Positions 34,271-47,754 of a DNA stretch of 64,000 nt are shown piece after piece. The DNA comes from Glebionis coronaria (Eukaryota > Streptophyta > Magnoliopsida > Asterales > Asteraceae), in the NCBI GenBank assembly GCA_025667525.1, contig CM046881.1, positions 32,224,665-32,288,664 of the forward strand. Reading direction: 5' to 3'. The position numbers were made by a program, and so were the translations under genes. Numbering within the stretch: position 1 is the stretch's first letter; the number at the start of each line of letters is the position of its first letter. The notes beneath the pieces were generated by a model, which searched no databases, was not told where the DNA came from, and was given only the letters and a program-made list of their open reading frames with translations.

Positions 34271-37200
34271 TCATGCCCTCAGTGTAACTCCTAAAGTTTT
34301 ATAAACCTCTCACTTGCCCATCCTTTTCCAATTAGCTGGATATACTCATATTCAATGATGTTCATCAACTCCCTTTAGTCCGTACCCTAAACTACTTAAA
34401 AATTCCAATTTCCTTACAAAAGTGACCTATGGCGGTCTTTCACATATTCATTAGTTCATCACAACATGGATCTTCCAATCCAAATCAACTTATGATCTAT
34501 ACACATCACCAAAAGAACGGTTATCTCAGTTAGTCTCTCAACTACCATCCAAACCCATGATACAACTACTTCCATTAATTTGGATAGCTCATTAGTAGCA
34601 CCTATACACTTCTTTTCTCACTTTTCTCAATAAAGGATTTTTAATGATCCTTTATATTCAACTTACTCTTGAACATATTCAACTCTTTCTAAGACAATTA
34701 GCTACATTTCTTCCTTTATATCTACACAATGTCTTACCTTCAAGGTCATATTGCTCCTCGTCTCGTCTCAGTTAGACCAAACCCTTCGTCTCTCATGACA
34801 CATCACATCTATAACTCCTCATCCCTTCGATTATCGATACTAAGCCTTCCAATGAAATAGTGTAGGTCAGTGCCATTCCCTTTTCCACACTACAACAATA
34901 TTAGCCTAACCTTGTGGATATACCAAAGTTTTACCTTTGGTTCCTATCTCGACCTATTTCATTCATGATTCACATCTATCCACACTTCCTTCTTCTTCCG
35001 CAACTAATGGCATGCATCACGAGGTTATGCTTCATGTCTTTCAAATCATCTGTACGTAAAACTTTTCCACATAGCTTCACTTGTATTCCTCACGGCCAGT
35101 TCTCCTACTCCCTCCTAATAGGGACAAGCTAGAGTTTCATGTGATTACATGCGAATCACACTCTCATCTTATACCCATATTAGTTTCCATATGTCTAAAC
35201 TAAGCCATATTCTAAATTCTTACTCAAGTCTCATACTTCTATTATGACCTTGCACCTAACATGAGGTACTTTCAATCATCATCTTCTAAGAATACTTGGT
35301 TCTCTCCTTCCATGGTTCTCCCTAATTCCTTCACTATCATGTCCAACCAAAATTTCTCACTCAATTCATCAACTCTATGGAAATCATTATTTCATTGGAT
35401 AATGCATAACTGTCTCTTCCAAAGATCCTTCATAAACACCTTCACTAAACTAACCATATAATCACTTCTCCACGAACTTATTCCACTCAGCTTCACTACG
35501 CATCCCTCGATATTGGTTGCCATGAAATTCTATCTTTATGTAGTTACTCGAATCCCCTTGTTACTTCCACGAGCTCTTAATCTCCCATGTTATGTAGTTA
35601 CTCCATCACGATCCATTGGTTCAGCTCTTTGTAGCTCCACTCCGGTACTCGATCTGTCCTTCTTCGTCACGAACCATACGGAGATTCCCATCATAGTGCT
35701 TGTCACCTTTCCAGTCCTTGCAACTTCTCTAACTCCTTCGAAATCTCTTGCATCCTTCTAGCAACCGGCACCTAGTCCTTTCGGCTCCTTGCTTCATGAT
35801 GTAGCTCTTCACGCACTCCTTCTCGTCTCCATGATGTTACCTAGGAACTTCACACTACGCAGTAGCTTCTAACTTCAACTCATCAACCAAAATATTTCTA
35901 AAGGTACTTCAACCCCTTAATGGCTCACTCTTCCTTACTTGTTGTACTTCACCATTAATCAGCCTCCTGCCAATCATTCTTTCACATCCATGTTTTCCTT
36001 CACATGTATACTACTACCTTGCCTTCATAACTATACCAATTCCCTTGCGTGTTATTTGCCCCATCTTTCCATTAGTAGAAACTTTCTACTCTACCCTCAC
36101 ATCCGCTAGTACTTTCATAAATCTCCTAATGGTACTTCAACCAACTTCTCATAGCATGACATCTCGTTCCCACAACCAGTCAACTAACTTTACTTACTCC
36201 CTTATTCCCGTAATCAATCTATGTTTCAAAACTCCACAAATATTAATCATTCCTTCAACACGACCTTTAAACCAAAATACATCTCTCCATTCTAATATCT
36301 AACTATAAGTAATATTACCCAACTCTATCCTCTCATCCTAACGTTCCCAAAACTGTATAATTAAATTAACCATGACGTGTACCAAAAGAATTCTAAACAA
36401 TCAGGTCCCAAAATAAAATATAGGGTAAAACGAACCCTAGCCAAAACAACTGAAACAAAACAATGTAATCCGAAAGATCAATGGAGTGTGCCAACAACAA
36501 AAGATAGACTCATCACGATTTGTATTACCAAATTTCAATATCTTAGAAAATTTTAAATTTTCATCTCAATTAGTTACTTCACATTAGGAGCATATTTTAA
36601 CACCAATAAATGAAATCATAGTCATATTTTACCATCTTCGTTACTATCAAAGGGCATAACTCAGTTAGTGTACTAAAACTCACTTTATCTATCATCTCCT
36701 TTAACAATAAACTCTTCTTTTATCTTCATTATTTTATCAAAGGTATCCACTAGTTAGTATAGTATAACGTTATTCTAACCATTATCTTGTTTACTCACAT
36801 TAAACTCATTTCACTTGTTATTATGAAACCAATACCTGTATAAAATATGGTGTTTTTATTCATTTTATTCTATATTATAATTATTTTATATAATCCATTT
36901 AGGCTTGTTATAACTAACTATTACACATTTACAAAGTATGGTGTTATTATTATCATTATTATAATAAAATCTTCCTTTTTACTCTTTTCGTCTATTTAAA
37001 TACTTCTAAAATTGTAACTCCACTTTTAAGAAAATTATCGTAAAATTTCTTTACCCTTTATATGTACTATCACATGTTACCTAGAAAACTAATCAATTTA
37101 TTGTCAAGATTTTTTTTAACTTATTACCAATAAACTTAAAGAAAAGATATGTAAGTCAGGAAATCATACCGTACACTTACAAAGTATTTTCAAAAGCATT

Positions 37201-38390
37201 TTCCTTTAATTAGCTAAACTCCTTTGCAAGAAAATTTGGTAGTTCTCATCAATTAAAATACATACCAGAATGTAGACACACTTCAAAAGATTCAAAACGT
37301 CGTTGGAAGTCCATCAAACTCCAGCACTAATAAACTGTTTAAACACGAGAGAACACTAGGTACGTTCAAGTTATAATCACTACTGAACGACCGTATATCA
37401 TAACATAACATCTACTAGTATATATACCTCCGCATATATATATATACCTATTAAACCTCCCTAAACATAGTCGTTATCATACATGTCAAGTCAATAGATC
37501 GCGTCATACACTCGTTTTTCCATACGAGTAATCACCATCTCACCATTTCACCATGCCACAACAAGGCATAAAACTCATCACCAAAACTAACCCATATCGA
37601 GTTACCCCATAATCACACAACATGACTATTACTCAAAACATAAAACACAAAAAAAAGAAATAGCATATCATAGGCAACCATTAATAAACCCCTATTTTTT
37701 ACAAATACCCAAAATACATATGTCATCATATACAAGCATGTACTAACCTCTTTTTCATGCAACCATACTTGGAAGTCCATCGGTGTTGTGGCACATATAT
37801 AATTACGTAGGCCTCCATAATTATATATGTCCCCTTTCACCCATGTATTCCCTCCTATGACGACACTTATAAGAAATTAGTACTACACGGAACACATATA
37901 TACCACATAAAATATACTCTATATAAATACTGTATAGGTCAAATAAGAACATCTCATACGTCAACCCTAACTTCATTCATAACTCGAGGCTCAAACGCCA
38001 AAACAAATAGATAACAACAAAATACCCAAAATTAAAGAAAATGATCATAACAATTCAGGCGGAAATTCGAATCTAGTACTTGTCGCAGACTCCACATCGT
38101 TACTATCCTATTATTACCTAGCGCGCCTCTTCTTCTACGCGACATGGGTAACACTAAATAAGTTCCTACACTTCCAGTTCATACGCCGCATCAAAAAAAA
38201 ATGAATGTACTTACATATACTATATGTCAATAAGTAAGTATGAAAGTAAATAAGTATCCAAAATGAAATTAACACTTAAGCACTCCATATACTATAATGC
38301 ACACATACCCCTATGAAACCTACATGCATGGACCCTTAAGCAATAGACTAGGCTACTAGACTAGGCAACCTAATTCTCTATAACCATTGT
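34271..38390 (-). pseudogene. Unreadable gag-pol interior of the inserted Gypsy element
   Basis: By position this holds gag, protease, RT, RNase H and most of integrase. No frame exceeds about 86 codons and I could not match RT or protease motifs. The plus strand is strikingly C/T-rich between 34000 and 36300. Short plus frames there (such as 35513-35761) are composition effects. Confidence 0.5.
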
Positions 38391-38401
38391 CTCTGATACC
38401 A
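38391..38401 (-). other. PBS of the inserted Gypsy element, tRNA-iMet type
   Basis: TGGTATCAGAG on minus, 3 nt after the 5' LTR end. It matches the iMet PBS exactly over these positions (the next base is A instead of C). Confidence 0.85.
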
Positions 38402-38404
38402 TTC

Positions 38405-41116
<2,712 letters not shown>

Positions 41117-41121
41117 GTATT
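41117..41121. repeat. TSD copy 2 (GTATT)
   Basis: Identical to 30451-30455. Confidence 0.9.
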
Positions 41122-41780
41122 GTCTACCATCCCCATGGTATACTCATGTTTTACAAGAAACACTTTAATTCTATAATACCAAGCTTTGGGTGCTTGCTTA
41201 AGACCATAAAGTGCTTTCTTAATCTTGTAAACATGATCCTGTTTCTCAATATCAATGAAGTCGGGAGGTTGAGCCACATATACCTCCTCATTCATCAAAC
41301 CGTTAAGAAACACACTCTTTACATCCATTTGTTGAAGCTTAAAATCTAATGCACAAGCATAAGCTAAAAGGATCCTAATGTACTCTAACCTTGCTACCGG
41401 TGCATATGTCTCATTATAATCAATCCATTCTTGTTGATTATAGTCTTTAGCTACAAGTCTAGCCTTGTTACGAGACACAACACCGTTCTCATCTAACTTA
41501 TTCCTATATACCCACTTGGTTCCTATGATGGTAGTACTTCTAGGTGGAGGAACAAGTTCCCAAACGTCATTAGCAATGAATTGATTCAGTTCTTCTTGCA
41601 TGGTGATTACCCAATTTAAGTCGCATATGACGTTTTTGAGAGCATGATCCTTAGACTCCCTAATGTTTACTCCCTTATTAACATTAAGGTCTTCAACACC
41701 TAATTTTCTAACCTCTTTGGCTTTAACTATGTCTATTTCATCTAAGTCATCATCTACCAAAGTTGGTGTCTTAGATGAAG
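41117..41780 (-). pseudogene. SIRE-like pol: N-terminal reverse transcriptase
   Basis: The frame reads KNVICDLNWVITMQEELNQF, then VWELVPPPRS, GTKWVYRNKLDE, NKARLVAKDYNQQEWIDYNE, then QQMDVKSVFLNGLMNEEVYV (first RT catalytic Asp kept) and ALYGLKQAPKAWYYRIK, and reaches MVDNT where the Gypsy element begins. It joins conceptually to 30450-29460. A one-base shift in a C-rich run (about 41785-41795 on plus) separates it from the integrase frame upstream, so the polyprotein is broken there. Confidence 0.9.
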
Positions 41781-42570
41781 GGGGAGGGGTTCATCAAATG
41801 TCACGTTGAGTGATTCTTCGATTACACCCGAGGTTCTATTGGGGACTATGTATACTTTACTAGTTTGAGAATAACCTAGAAAGATACCTTCGTATGACTT
41901 TGGATCAAACCTAGTAAGGTAATCTTTGGTGTTGAGAATGAAGCACTTGCTTCCAAACACCTTAAAGTATTCTAATGAGGGCTTTTTACCTTTAAGACTC
42001 TCATAAGGGGTCATTCCTAGAAAAGGTCGAATAAGAATTCGGTTAAGAATATAGGTCGATGTGTCCACTGCATTGCACCAAATTTTTTGAGGCAAAGATT
42101 GCTCATTTAACATTGTCCTACTCATCTCTTGGATAGTCCTATTCTTCCTTTCAACTATCCCATTTGATTGTGGAGTGCGAGGAGTCGAGAAGTTATAGGT
42201 AATACCATGAGCTTCACAAAAGGCACCAAATTGCACTTCGTTATCAAATTCCCTACCATATTTCATCCTAATAGAGACAATTGAACATCCTAGTTTATTT
42301 TGGATCCTTCGACTAAAGGTTTCAAAATGATCGAAAGCTTTATTCATAGAAGCCAAAAATCTAGTCCAAGTGAATCTAAATAGTCATCAACTATAACTAG
42401 GGTATAAAGGTTACCTCCGTAGCTCTGATGGCGGAAGGTCCAAAGAGATAAATATGTAGGAGCTCTAGGTATCGAGAGGTCGATACCAAATTCTTGGCCT
42501 TGTGACTTGAGTGAACTTGCTTCCCAACTTTTCAAGCATCACAAAAGTGACTATCAAACTTAATCTTGGG
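41754..42570 (-). pseudogene. SIRE-like integrase
   Basis: The main frame (41754-42356) carries EVQFGAFCEAHGITYNFSTP, RTPQSNGIVERKNRT (catalytic Glu kept), then EQSLPQKIWCNAVDTSTYIL and VFGSKCFILNTKDYLTRFDP. The upstream frames (42344-42570) carry HFCDA, a stop, then KVGKQV, LLHIYLFGP and YGGNLYTLVIVDDY. Both catalytic aspartates visible in the family are replaced: HIDLFGP reads HIYLFGP, and the RSDHGREF context reads RMKYGREF. Frameshifts lie around 42350 and 42440. Confidence 0.85.
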
Positions 42571-42707
42571 GAGATGTCTTACCAAATCCTTAGAGACTAA
42601 AGATTGAATTAAACGCATATTAGCGTGACCTAATATCCTATGCCAAAGAGTAGAAATATCATCTAAAGTCGCGAGACATAAGTTGTCCCTTGAATTCCTA
42701 TTGACCT

Positions 42708-43030
42708 TCATGACATTAAGCCATGCTTTCTAACACCTTTTCCAATGATATTTCCATCTTTTACGGTTTCACTATCATATTTCGAAAAGATGACCTTACA
42801 CTTATTTTCACAAATTTGACCTACACTTAGTAAATTAAACCCTAGGTTATCTACGTGTTCAACATTTTCGATGGTCATGGATTCAAGAGAAACCGTACCT
42901 TTGCCAATGATGTTACCACGTAGCTTACAAGTGAAATTAACGTTACCTCCATTATATGCTTTGTAAGTAGAGAACAAACTTCAATTACCCGTCATGTGTT
43001 TAGAACAACCACTATCCTTAATCCACTCGT
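42708..43030 (-). pseudogene. SIRE-like protease motif and pre-integrase segment
   Basis: Minus reads EWIKDSGCSKHMTGN (aspartic-protease DSG motif), then an in-frame TGA, then SLFSTYKAYNGGNVNFTCK, VEHVDNLGFNLLSVGQICEN and so on. The stop falls at a position that is normally Arg in the family (CGA to TGA is one change). The segment is otherwise well preserved, so the decay is recent in places. Confidence 0.85.
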
Positions 43031-43617
43031 CAGGCTCCAAATCTATTCCCAAGCATATCTAGGTAACAACACATAAGATCAAACATTTGGTCCCCAATAT
43101 CTCATGGGTCCAAAGTTGTTAGTTCCAAAAATCCCTTGCATTTGATTGGGATGCATGAATGGAGGACACATGCCCCACGAAGAAAAACATTGTTGACAAT
43201 TATTACAATTCATATGATTATTTTGATGTCTATTGTTTTTCATAGGAGTCTTTGATCTTGATATAGAGTTATTGTTGTTTCTAGGTGCTGGATTTTTACT
43301 TCTAGGTCTTGACGTAGAGTGATCATCCCTTTTAGGGGTTGGTGTTCTACTTCTAGGTCTTGACTTAAAGTGATCATCCTTTTTAGGTGTTGGTGTTCTA
43401 CTTCGAGGCCTTGAATCATTACGTACTCTTGGAGGAGTAGATGATTGTATTGAAAAATTTATCATTCCCATTAAAGGTTTACTTAAAGGCTTGGAGAATT
43501 TATCAAGTTCCTTTTTGTCAATTATAGGTAATTCAACATTGTTAACAACAAGATGTTATACCCTTTACCTAAAAATGGAATTTTCAGAAAGTTGAGAATT
43601 TTCAAGAATCCGATCTT

Positions 43618-43700
43618 CTGTCCGCGGTTCCTTATCAATCCCTGTGGTTCCATAATTATAAAGAACCGCACCATATAATGGTGAACCGTGGACAGAGGGT
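43618..43700 (-). repeat. Hairpin cassette, copy 3 (inside gag, in frame)
   Basis: Plus strand has CTGTCCGCGGTTCCTTATC...CCTGTGGTTCCATAATTATA, then AAGAACCGCACCATATAATG, then GTGAACCGTGGACAG. The outer arms CTGTCC(G)CGGTTC and GAACCG(T)GGACAG are inverted. On minus it is translated without stops (VHGSPLYGAVLYNYGTTGID), so the cassette is compatible with the gag frame. Confidence 0.7.
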
Positions 43701-44109
43701 CGTTTTTCTAAAAAACTAAGTTGTTTTGGTTTACGAGTGGATGCTTCATTTTTGTTAAAACCTAAGCCTAGTCTTTCTTTAGTGTAAATTTTCTTATTTA
43801 ACATGTCATCAAGAGCACTAGTACCTTTCATGAGCATTTCCAATTTAATGGAGGTACTCTTGAGATCTTCATTCTCTTGTCTAAGGTGTTTACAATTTAA
43901 ACAACCTAAATCAACTTCCTTATTTTTCTCAAGCTTAGCTAATTTATCTCTTAGCTCACTAATATCATTTTCAAACTTGGTCCTAGTTGATTTTAGCACT
44001 TAGTTTTTTCAATGAATTTTAAACTTATTTTGCATAGGTTGTTATATTGACCTTCTATTCAAAATTATCTAGTGAAGAACTATCATTGCTATAATATTTG
44101 ATTTCGGAA

Positions 44110-44114
44110 TGTAC
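44110..44114. repeat. Presumed TSD (TGTAC) left of the second Copia element
   Basis: Five bases before the TGTTGATCCC LTR end. The matching copy would lie beyond the right edge of the window, so this is unconfirmed. Confidence 0.4.
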
Positions 44115-44630
44115 TGTTGATCCCAAACATAGATCGATTAGCTTTGTGTTAAACGAGATTGAATCAAGATTAACACATAGAGAAACTTTGTGTATTGAAA
44201 CAATCTAAGTGTTATGCGGAATTAGCACTTAGAGTAAAGAACAAAACAAAAACAATGTAACCCAAACTTTCAATTTGATTGATATTAAGAACTTGCGTAC
44301 AATGAAAGTTGTGAAACTTGTAAAGACTTATATAAAACTGATATCAAACTATGAACCCTACAACCTCCTTTTATAACACAAGGAGTCGTGTACAAAGGTC
44401 TACCTATCAACTATTCTAGGTAAAGATAATTATAGAAAATACAATATTGAACATATCTTTACTTCAAATACAAAACGTGTAGACAAAGTATTTCTATCAA
44501 TGGTGGAACTTCTACTTGTCAGCGCTCAAATGTCTTGTTAGTGCTTATCTATCAGCGCTCTTTTTACTCTTGTCAGCGTCCAAGTTCCTCTTGTCAGCGT
44601 CCAGTGACTTAGCTAATTTTATTCCTAACA
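44115..44630 (-). repeat. 3' LTR of the second Copia element (516 bp)
   Basis: TG...CA ends on minus. TATA-like TTATAAAAG on minus at about 44368-44376. It contains four TGTCAGCG(C/T)(T/C)C-type words at 44517-44602. Confidence 0.75.
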
Positions 44631-44787
44631 ATCCTACCCTAAACTTGATATCTACTCTAGTAATCAAGTTTTTGAATAAAAACTAAGTACAAGGAGGATT
44701 CTTACAAACAATCAACTATTTCTTAATTAGATAATAAACAAATCTAATTAAATCCTTGCTAACATCACTAGTATAGTCAACTTCTAA
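44631..44787 (-). other. PPT and 3' untranslated part of the second Copia element
   Basis: AGGGTAGGAT on minus abuts the LTR start. The remainder is AT-rich and non-coding. Confidence 0.55.
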
Positions 44788-45997
44788 CTATGTAGACACC
44801 ATCATCTTCAAAGCATCTTGAGGTATAGGATATTCAGCATCAACCAAAAGATATTCTGCAAATTTTGAGGTGCTAAGATGGTATACACCAGCAGCTGAAT
44901 GTAGACGCCACTTCAGCCCACTAAGATCATCCAGATCCAACCATATTGGATCAGCTTCATCTGGAGCAATCATCCTCTTGAATGTTGTCCAAATCTTTAT
45001 TCCATTAACTAAAGAAGGCTCTTCGGCCTTCATCAACATCCACAAATCTACCAAGTCTTCTCTATCCATGATTGCAAACAAAGAAATTAAAGAAGTGAAT
45101 GTGTGTACCTTGTCACCAGCCCTAGTGACCACCCAGAAACCACTTGCATCTTCTTCATAATTCCCTATTGGATTTATGAAATCCAAAGGTACCACTTCTG
45201 CAACATCTGAAGCCTCCAAAGGTGAAAGATTTATATTCTTCTTTATAACAGCCTCACTTGGATTCAACAAGAACTGGGAATTCAATGGGTATTCTCTTCT
45301 TCACTGGTCTTGGCACAATGGAATCCCTTTTGATCGGCATATTTTCAGCAATTTCTTCTTTTCTTTCATCAGAAAGAAGTTTGAGAGTATTTTCCTCACA
45401 AACACGCTCCCAAATAGGATATGCATAAAACTTCAATTCTTCAAAGGAAAGCTTCTTCAATTTCTCATACGTCCATCCTCCTTGATGGCACCTAAGAAGC
45501 ATATAATAGAGCTCTCGTCTATCTCTTTTGGGCTCAGAAAGTATCTTACTTGCCTTATGCTTAAAAATCACCTTGTAATCCTTTTGAACTCTCAGCAGAA
45601 TCTCCAATCCCCGAATTTGTCAAGTAAATGACATGTCTGGATTTTCTGCAACTAAAGATTCCCATGTAAAATACATATAAACCACTTCAGGCATGTCAAA
45701 ATCAACTTGCATTTTTAACTCTCTAAGCTTCTCTCTTGCCAACTCATCCTCCCCATACTCCAATTTCTCTGGTTCTTCAATAACCACTACACTAGAACCA
45801 GAACTCTCATTATCACTACCATCTTTATTGCTTTCAATGGTAGTCTCTACCCTATCCTGTTCCTCAAGTTGTGCAGCCAAAACAGAATCAAAATGTACCT
45901 GAGCTTCATCCTTAGGTACTTGTACTTCTTCCATAATCCATTTACCCTTATCCAAAGCTCTAATAGTTGGTAAAGTGATTGATGGTATATGTGTAGA
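44788..45997 (-). pseudogene. Copia C-terminal accessory frame (after RNase H)
   Basis: One almost continuous minus frame covers about 400 codons. THIPSITLPTIRALDKGKW runs in from the junction, followed by the acidic stretch QLEEQDRVETTIESNKDGSD and ending PDMSFT; an in-frame TGA (about 45616), then LEILLRVQKDYKVIFKHKAS and GWTYEKLKKLSFEELKFYAY; a one-base shift near 45275; then SGFWVVTRAGDKVHTFTSL, DLVDLWMLMKAEEP and SGLKWRLHSAAGVYHLSTSK, ending MMVST. I recognise this arrangement as a tail attached downstream of RNase H in Copia polyproteins often annotated in Asteraceae; its biochemical function is unknown to me. It lies next to the PPT and LTR, as expected. Confidence 0.65.
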
Positions 45998-46529
45998 AAC
46001 GTTAATGTAGGTATTTCTGTCAATTAAGTTTGTTTTATCCTCGAGTCACTCGAATTGATTTCTAATTAAACGTAAGATTAGTTGTTCTTGGTGACTAAAA
46101 CTTTGTTTGGTATTGTAAAAAAAACTAAAGACTATTTAAATAAAAACTATTTAATCTAATCAAAAAGTAAATACTTTTATACTATTAAAATCTTTAAAAC
46201 TAATTAAACTAATTAAAACAAGTCTATTTTAAAAATTATAAACTAATTTTAAATTATTTAAAAAATAATTTGAATTTAAAAACTAATTTTATATGAAACG
46301 TATAAAAAATAAAAAGAAACTAATTTAAAAAAACAATTAAAATTTTCTAAAAGTAATAAAAATATTTTTTTATATATTTTTTTAAACTTAATAAAAGTAA
46401 ATAAATAAAAAACTTTTAATTAAAATTATCTAAACTAAAACTCGTATTAAACTTAATTAATAAAACTGGCAGTTAAGATTAGTAAACCTATATTAATTAC
46501 TGAAACTGGAATTAAACACAAAATAAGGC

Positions 46530-46598
46530 CTAGACGAATGGTTAAGACGTTGGGTTGTTATACTGGAGGTCAGGGGTTCGAGTCTCGTTGGAGACTTT
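46530..46598 (+). ncRNA. tRNA-like / SINE-head-like segment inside the LTR
   Basis: Has an A-box-like TAGACGAATGGTTAAG (46534-46549) and a B-box-like GGTTCGAGTCT (46577-46587) at tRNA-like spacing. The T-arm stem would need wobble pairs and the acceptor ends do not pair well, so this is a tRNA-derived sequence rather than a functional tRNA gene. It is on the strand opposite to the retroelement. Confidence 0.45.
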
Positions 46599-46639
46599 TT
46601 GGAATGATTAATTTTTTTTATTTTTTTTGGAAAGTTAAA

Positions 46640-47290
46640 TATTTCTTTGGCAGATAAACCACTCAGACTAAATGGGTCTGAGCTTAATACAGATCAGCAA
46701 TAATAACAATATAAACAGCAAAGCAAACAAAAAACACAAAATCAAATAAGCACATAAAACTAAAACCGATAATAAGCAGATATAAACCAGAATAGCAAAT
46801 AAGCAGGTAAGCTAACAAAAGCAAAAATAGCACATCTTAAATTATCAGCAAAGCTCAAACTAAACTAAAATCTAATAAGCAAATAAGTCCTTAAAAACTA
46901 TTTTAGATCCAAACAATCAGCAAAACATAACACATTTAAATATCAGCAACTTAAAACTTTAAATAAGCCAATACCAAATTAGCAGACTATTTCAATCAGC
47001 AACCATTTAAGTCAAGCAAAAACAGAAACGAACTCAAATATTGGAAAGTAAACTCAAATATAAGCAAATGAAACCAAAACTAATCAACCGAATTATACTG
47101 AGACTAAGCAACTAATCAAGACCAAATAAGCTCATACAACTAAATCAGAAAGTAAGCATAATAAAACTAAAACTTAAAAGTAAGCCAATAGAATTTAAAC
47201 TTAAAATAAGCAAATCTATATTTATCAAAAGCCAAATAAACTTAAACAAATCAGCAATAACAAATTATAACAGTTAAAACTATAATAACC
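46640..47290. repeat. Degenerate AATAAGCA / CAGCAAA word array in the LTR leader zone
   Basis: Dozens of AAGCA, CAGCAA and AATAAGC words at irregular spacing on plus (TGCTTATT on minus). It lies downstream of the TATA box in the element's transcription direction. It occupies the same place as the decamer array of the inner LTRs but uses a different word. Confidence 0.65.
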
Positions 47291-47746
47291 TAATATTTAA
47301 AAATTAAAAAGAGATAACACCTGGTGACGAAACTGTTGAGCAGTAGACGAGGCGCTGAGCCGTCTATGAAACTAGATCGAAACCACCACCACTAAAAACC
47401 ATACGAACAAATACCACCATTTACTTGAACCATCAACACCATATAAATCGAACCAAACAGCTTGAACCAAAAACACCCTTCGAACAGATTTTATAATTTT
47501 CCCAGTGGGGGAAAATTATCAATCACTTTTACTTTTATTTATTATAATCCAAAATCAGAATAAAGATAAATTGTAGCAAAAATTTAAATAATTAAAGAGA
47601 CGAATTTAAACTGAAAGAAAATTTTATTAATAACTAAAATTGAGTACAATACTTGGAAAAGGAAAATTACAATTAACCTAAAATCAAATTTTGCATAAAA
47701 TAAAATTAAAATAAAAAATGGCACACCAATTACTCATTTGTGGGGG

Positions 47747-47754
47747 TTTTTATA
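47747..47754 (-). promoter_or_regulatory. TATA box of the Athila-like LTR
   Basis: CTATAAAAACC on minus, about 1.07 kb after the LTR start, in the same context (TATAAA then CC) as the inner LTR TATA. Confidence 0.5.

Larger units (their letters stand above)
43031..44114 (-). pseudogene. SIRE-like gag, 3' half
   Basis: Two frames remain. 43565-43999 has a coiled-coil-like stretch (TKFENDISELRDKLAKLEKN, LRQENEDLKSTSIKLEMLMK) and includes the third hairpin cassette in frame. 43079-43471 is a basic, repetitive segment with three copies of SRPRS(R/K)(T/N)P(T/A)P(K/R) followed by an Asn/His/Met-rich tail. Stops separate the two. Gag upstream of 44114 is missing because another Copia element is inserted at that point. 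Confidence 0.75.
44115..46002 (-). mobile_element. Second Ty1/Copia element, 3' part only
   Basis: On minus, a C-terminal reading frame (45997-44788), a PPT-like AGGGTAGGAT (44640-44631) and a 516-bp LTR (44630-44115, TGTTAGGAAT...GGGATCAACA) follow one another. The element is inserted in the SIRE-like gag and is itself interrupted at 46003 by the Athila-like Gypsy LTR, so its pol and 5' LTR lie outside the window. Confidence 0.75.

Noticed and set aside
35513..35761. Plus-strand frames of 60-85 codons between 34.9 and 36.3 kb
   Set aside because: They lie antisense in a C/T-rich decayed Gypsy interior and match no family; composition artefacts.
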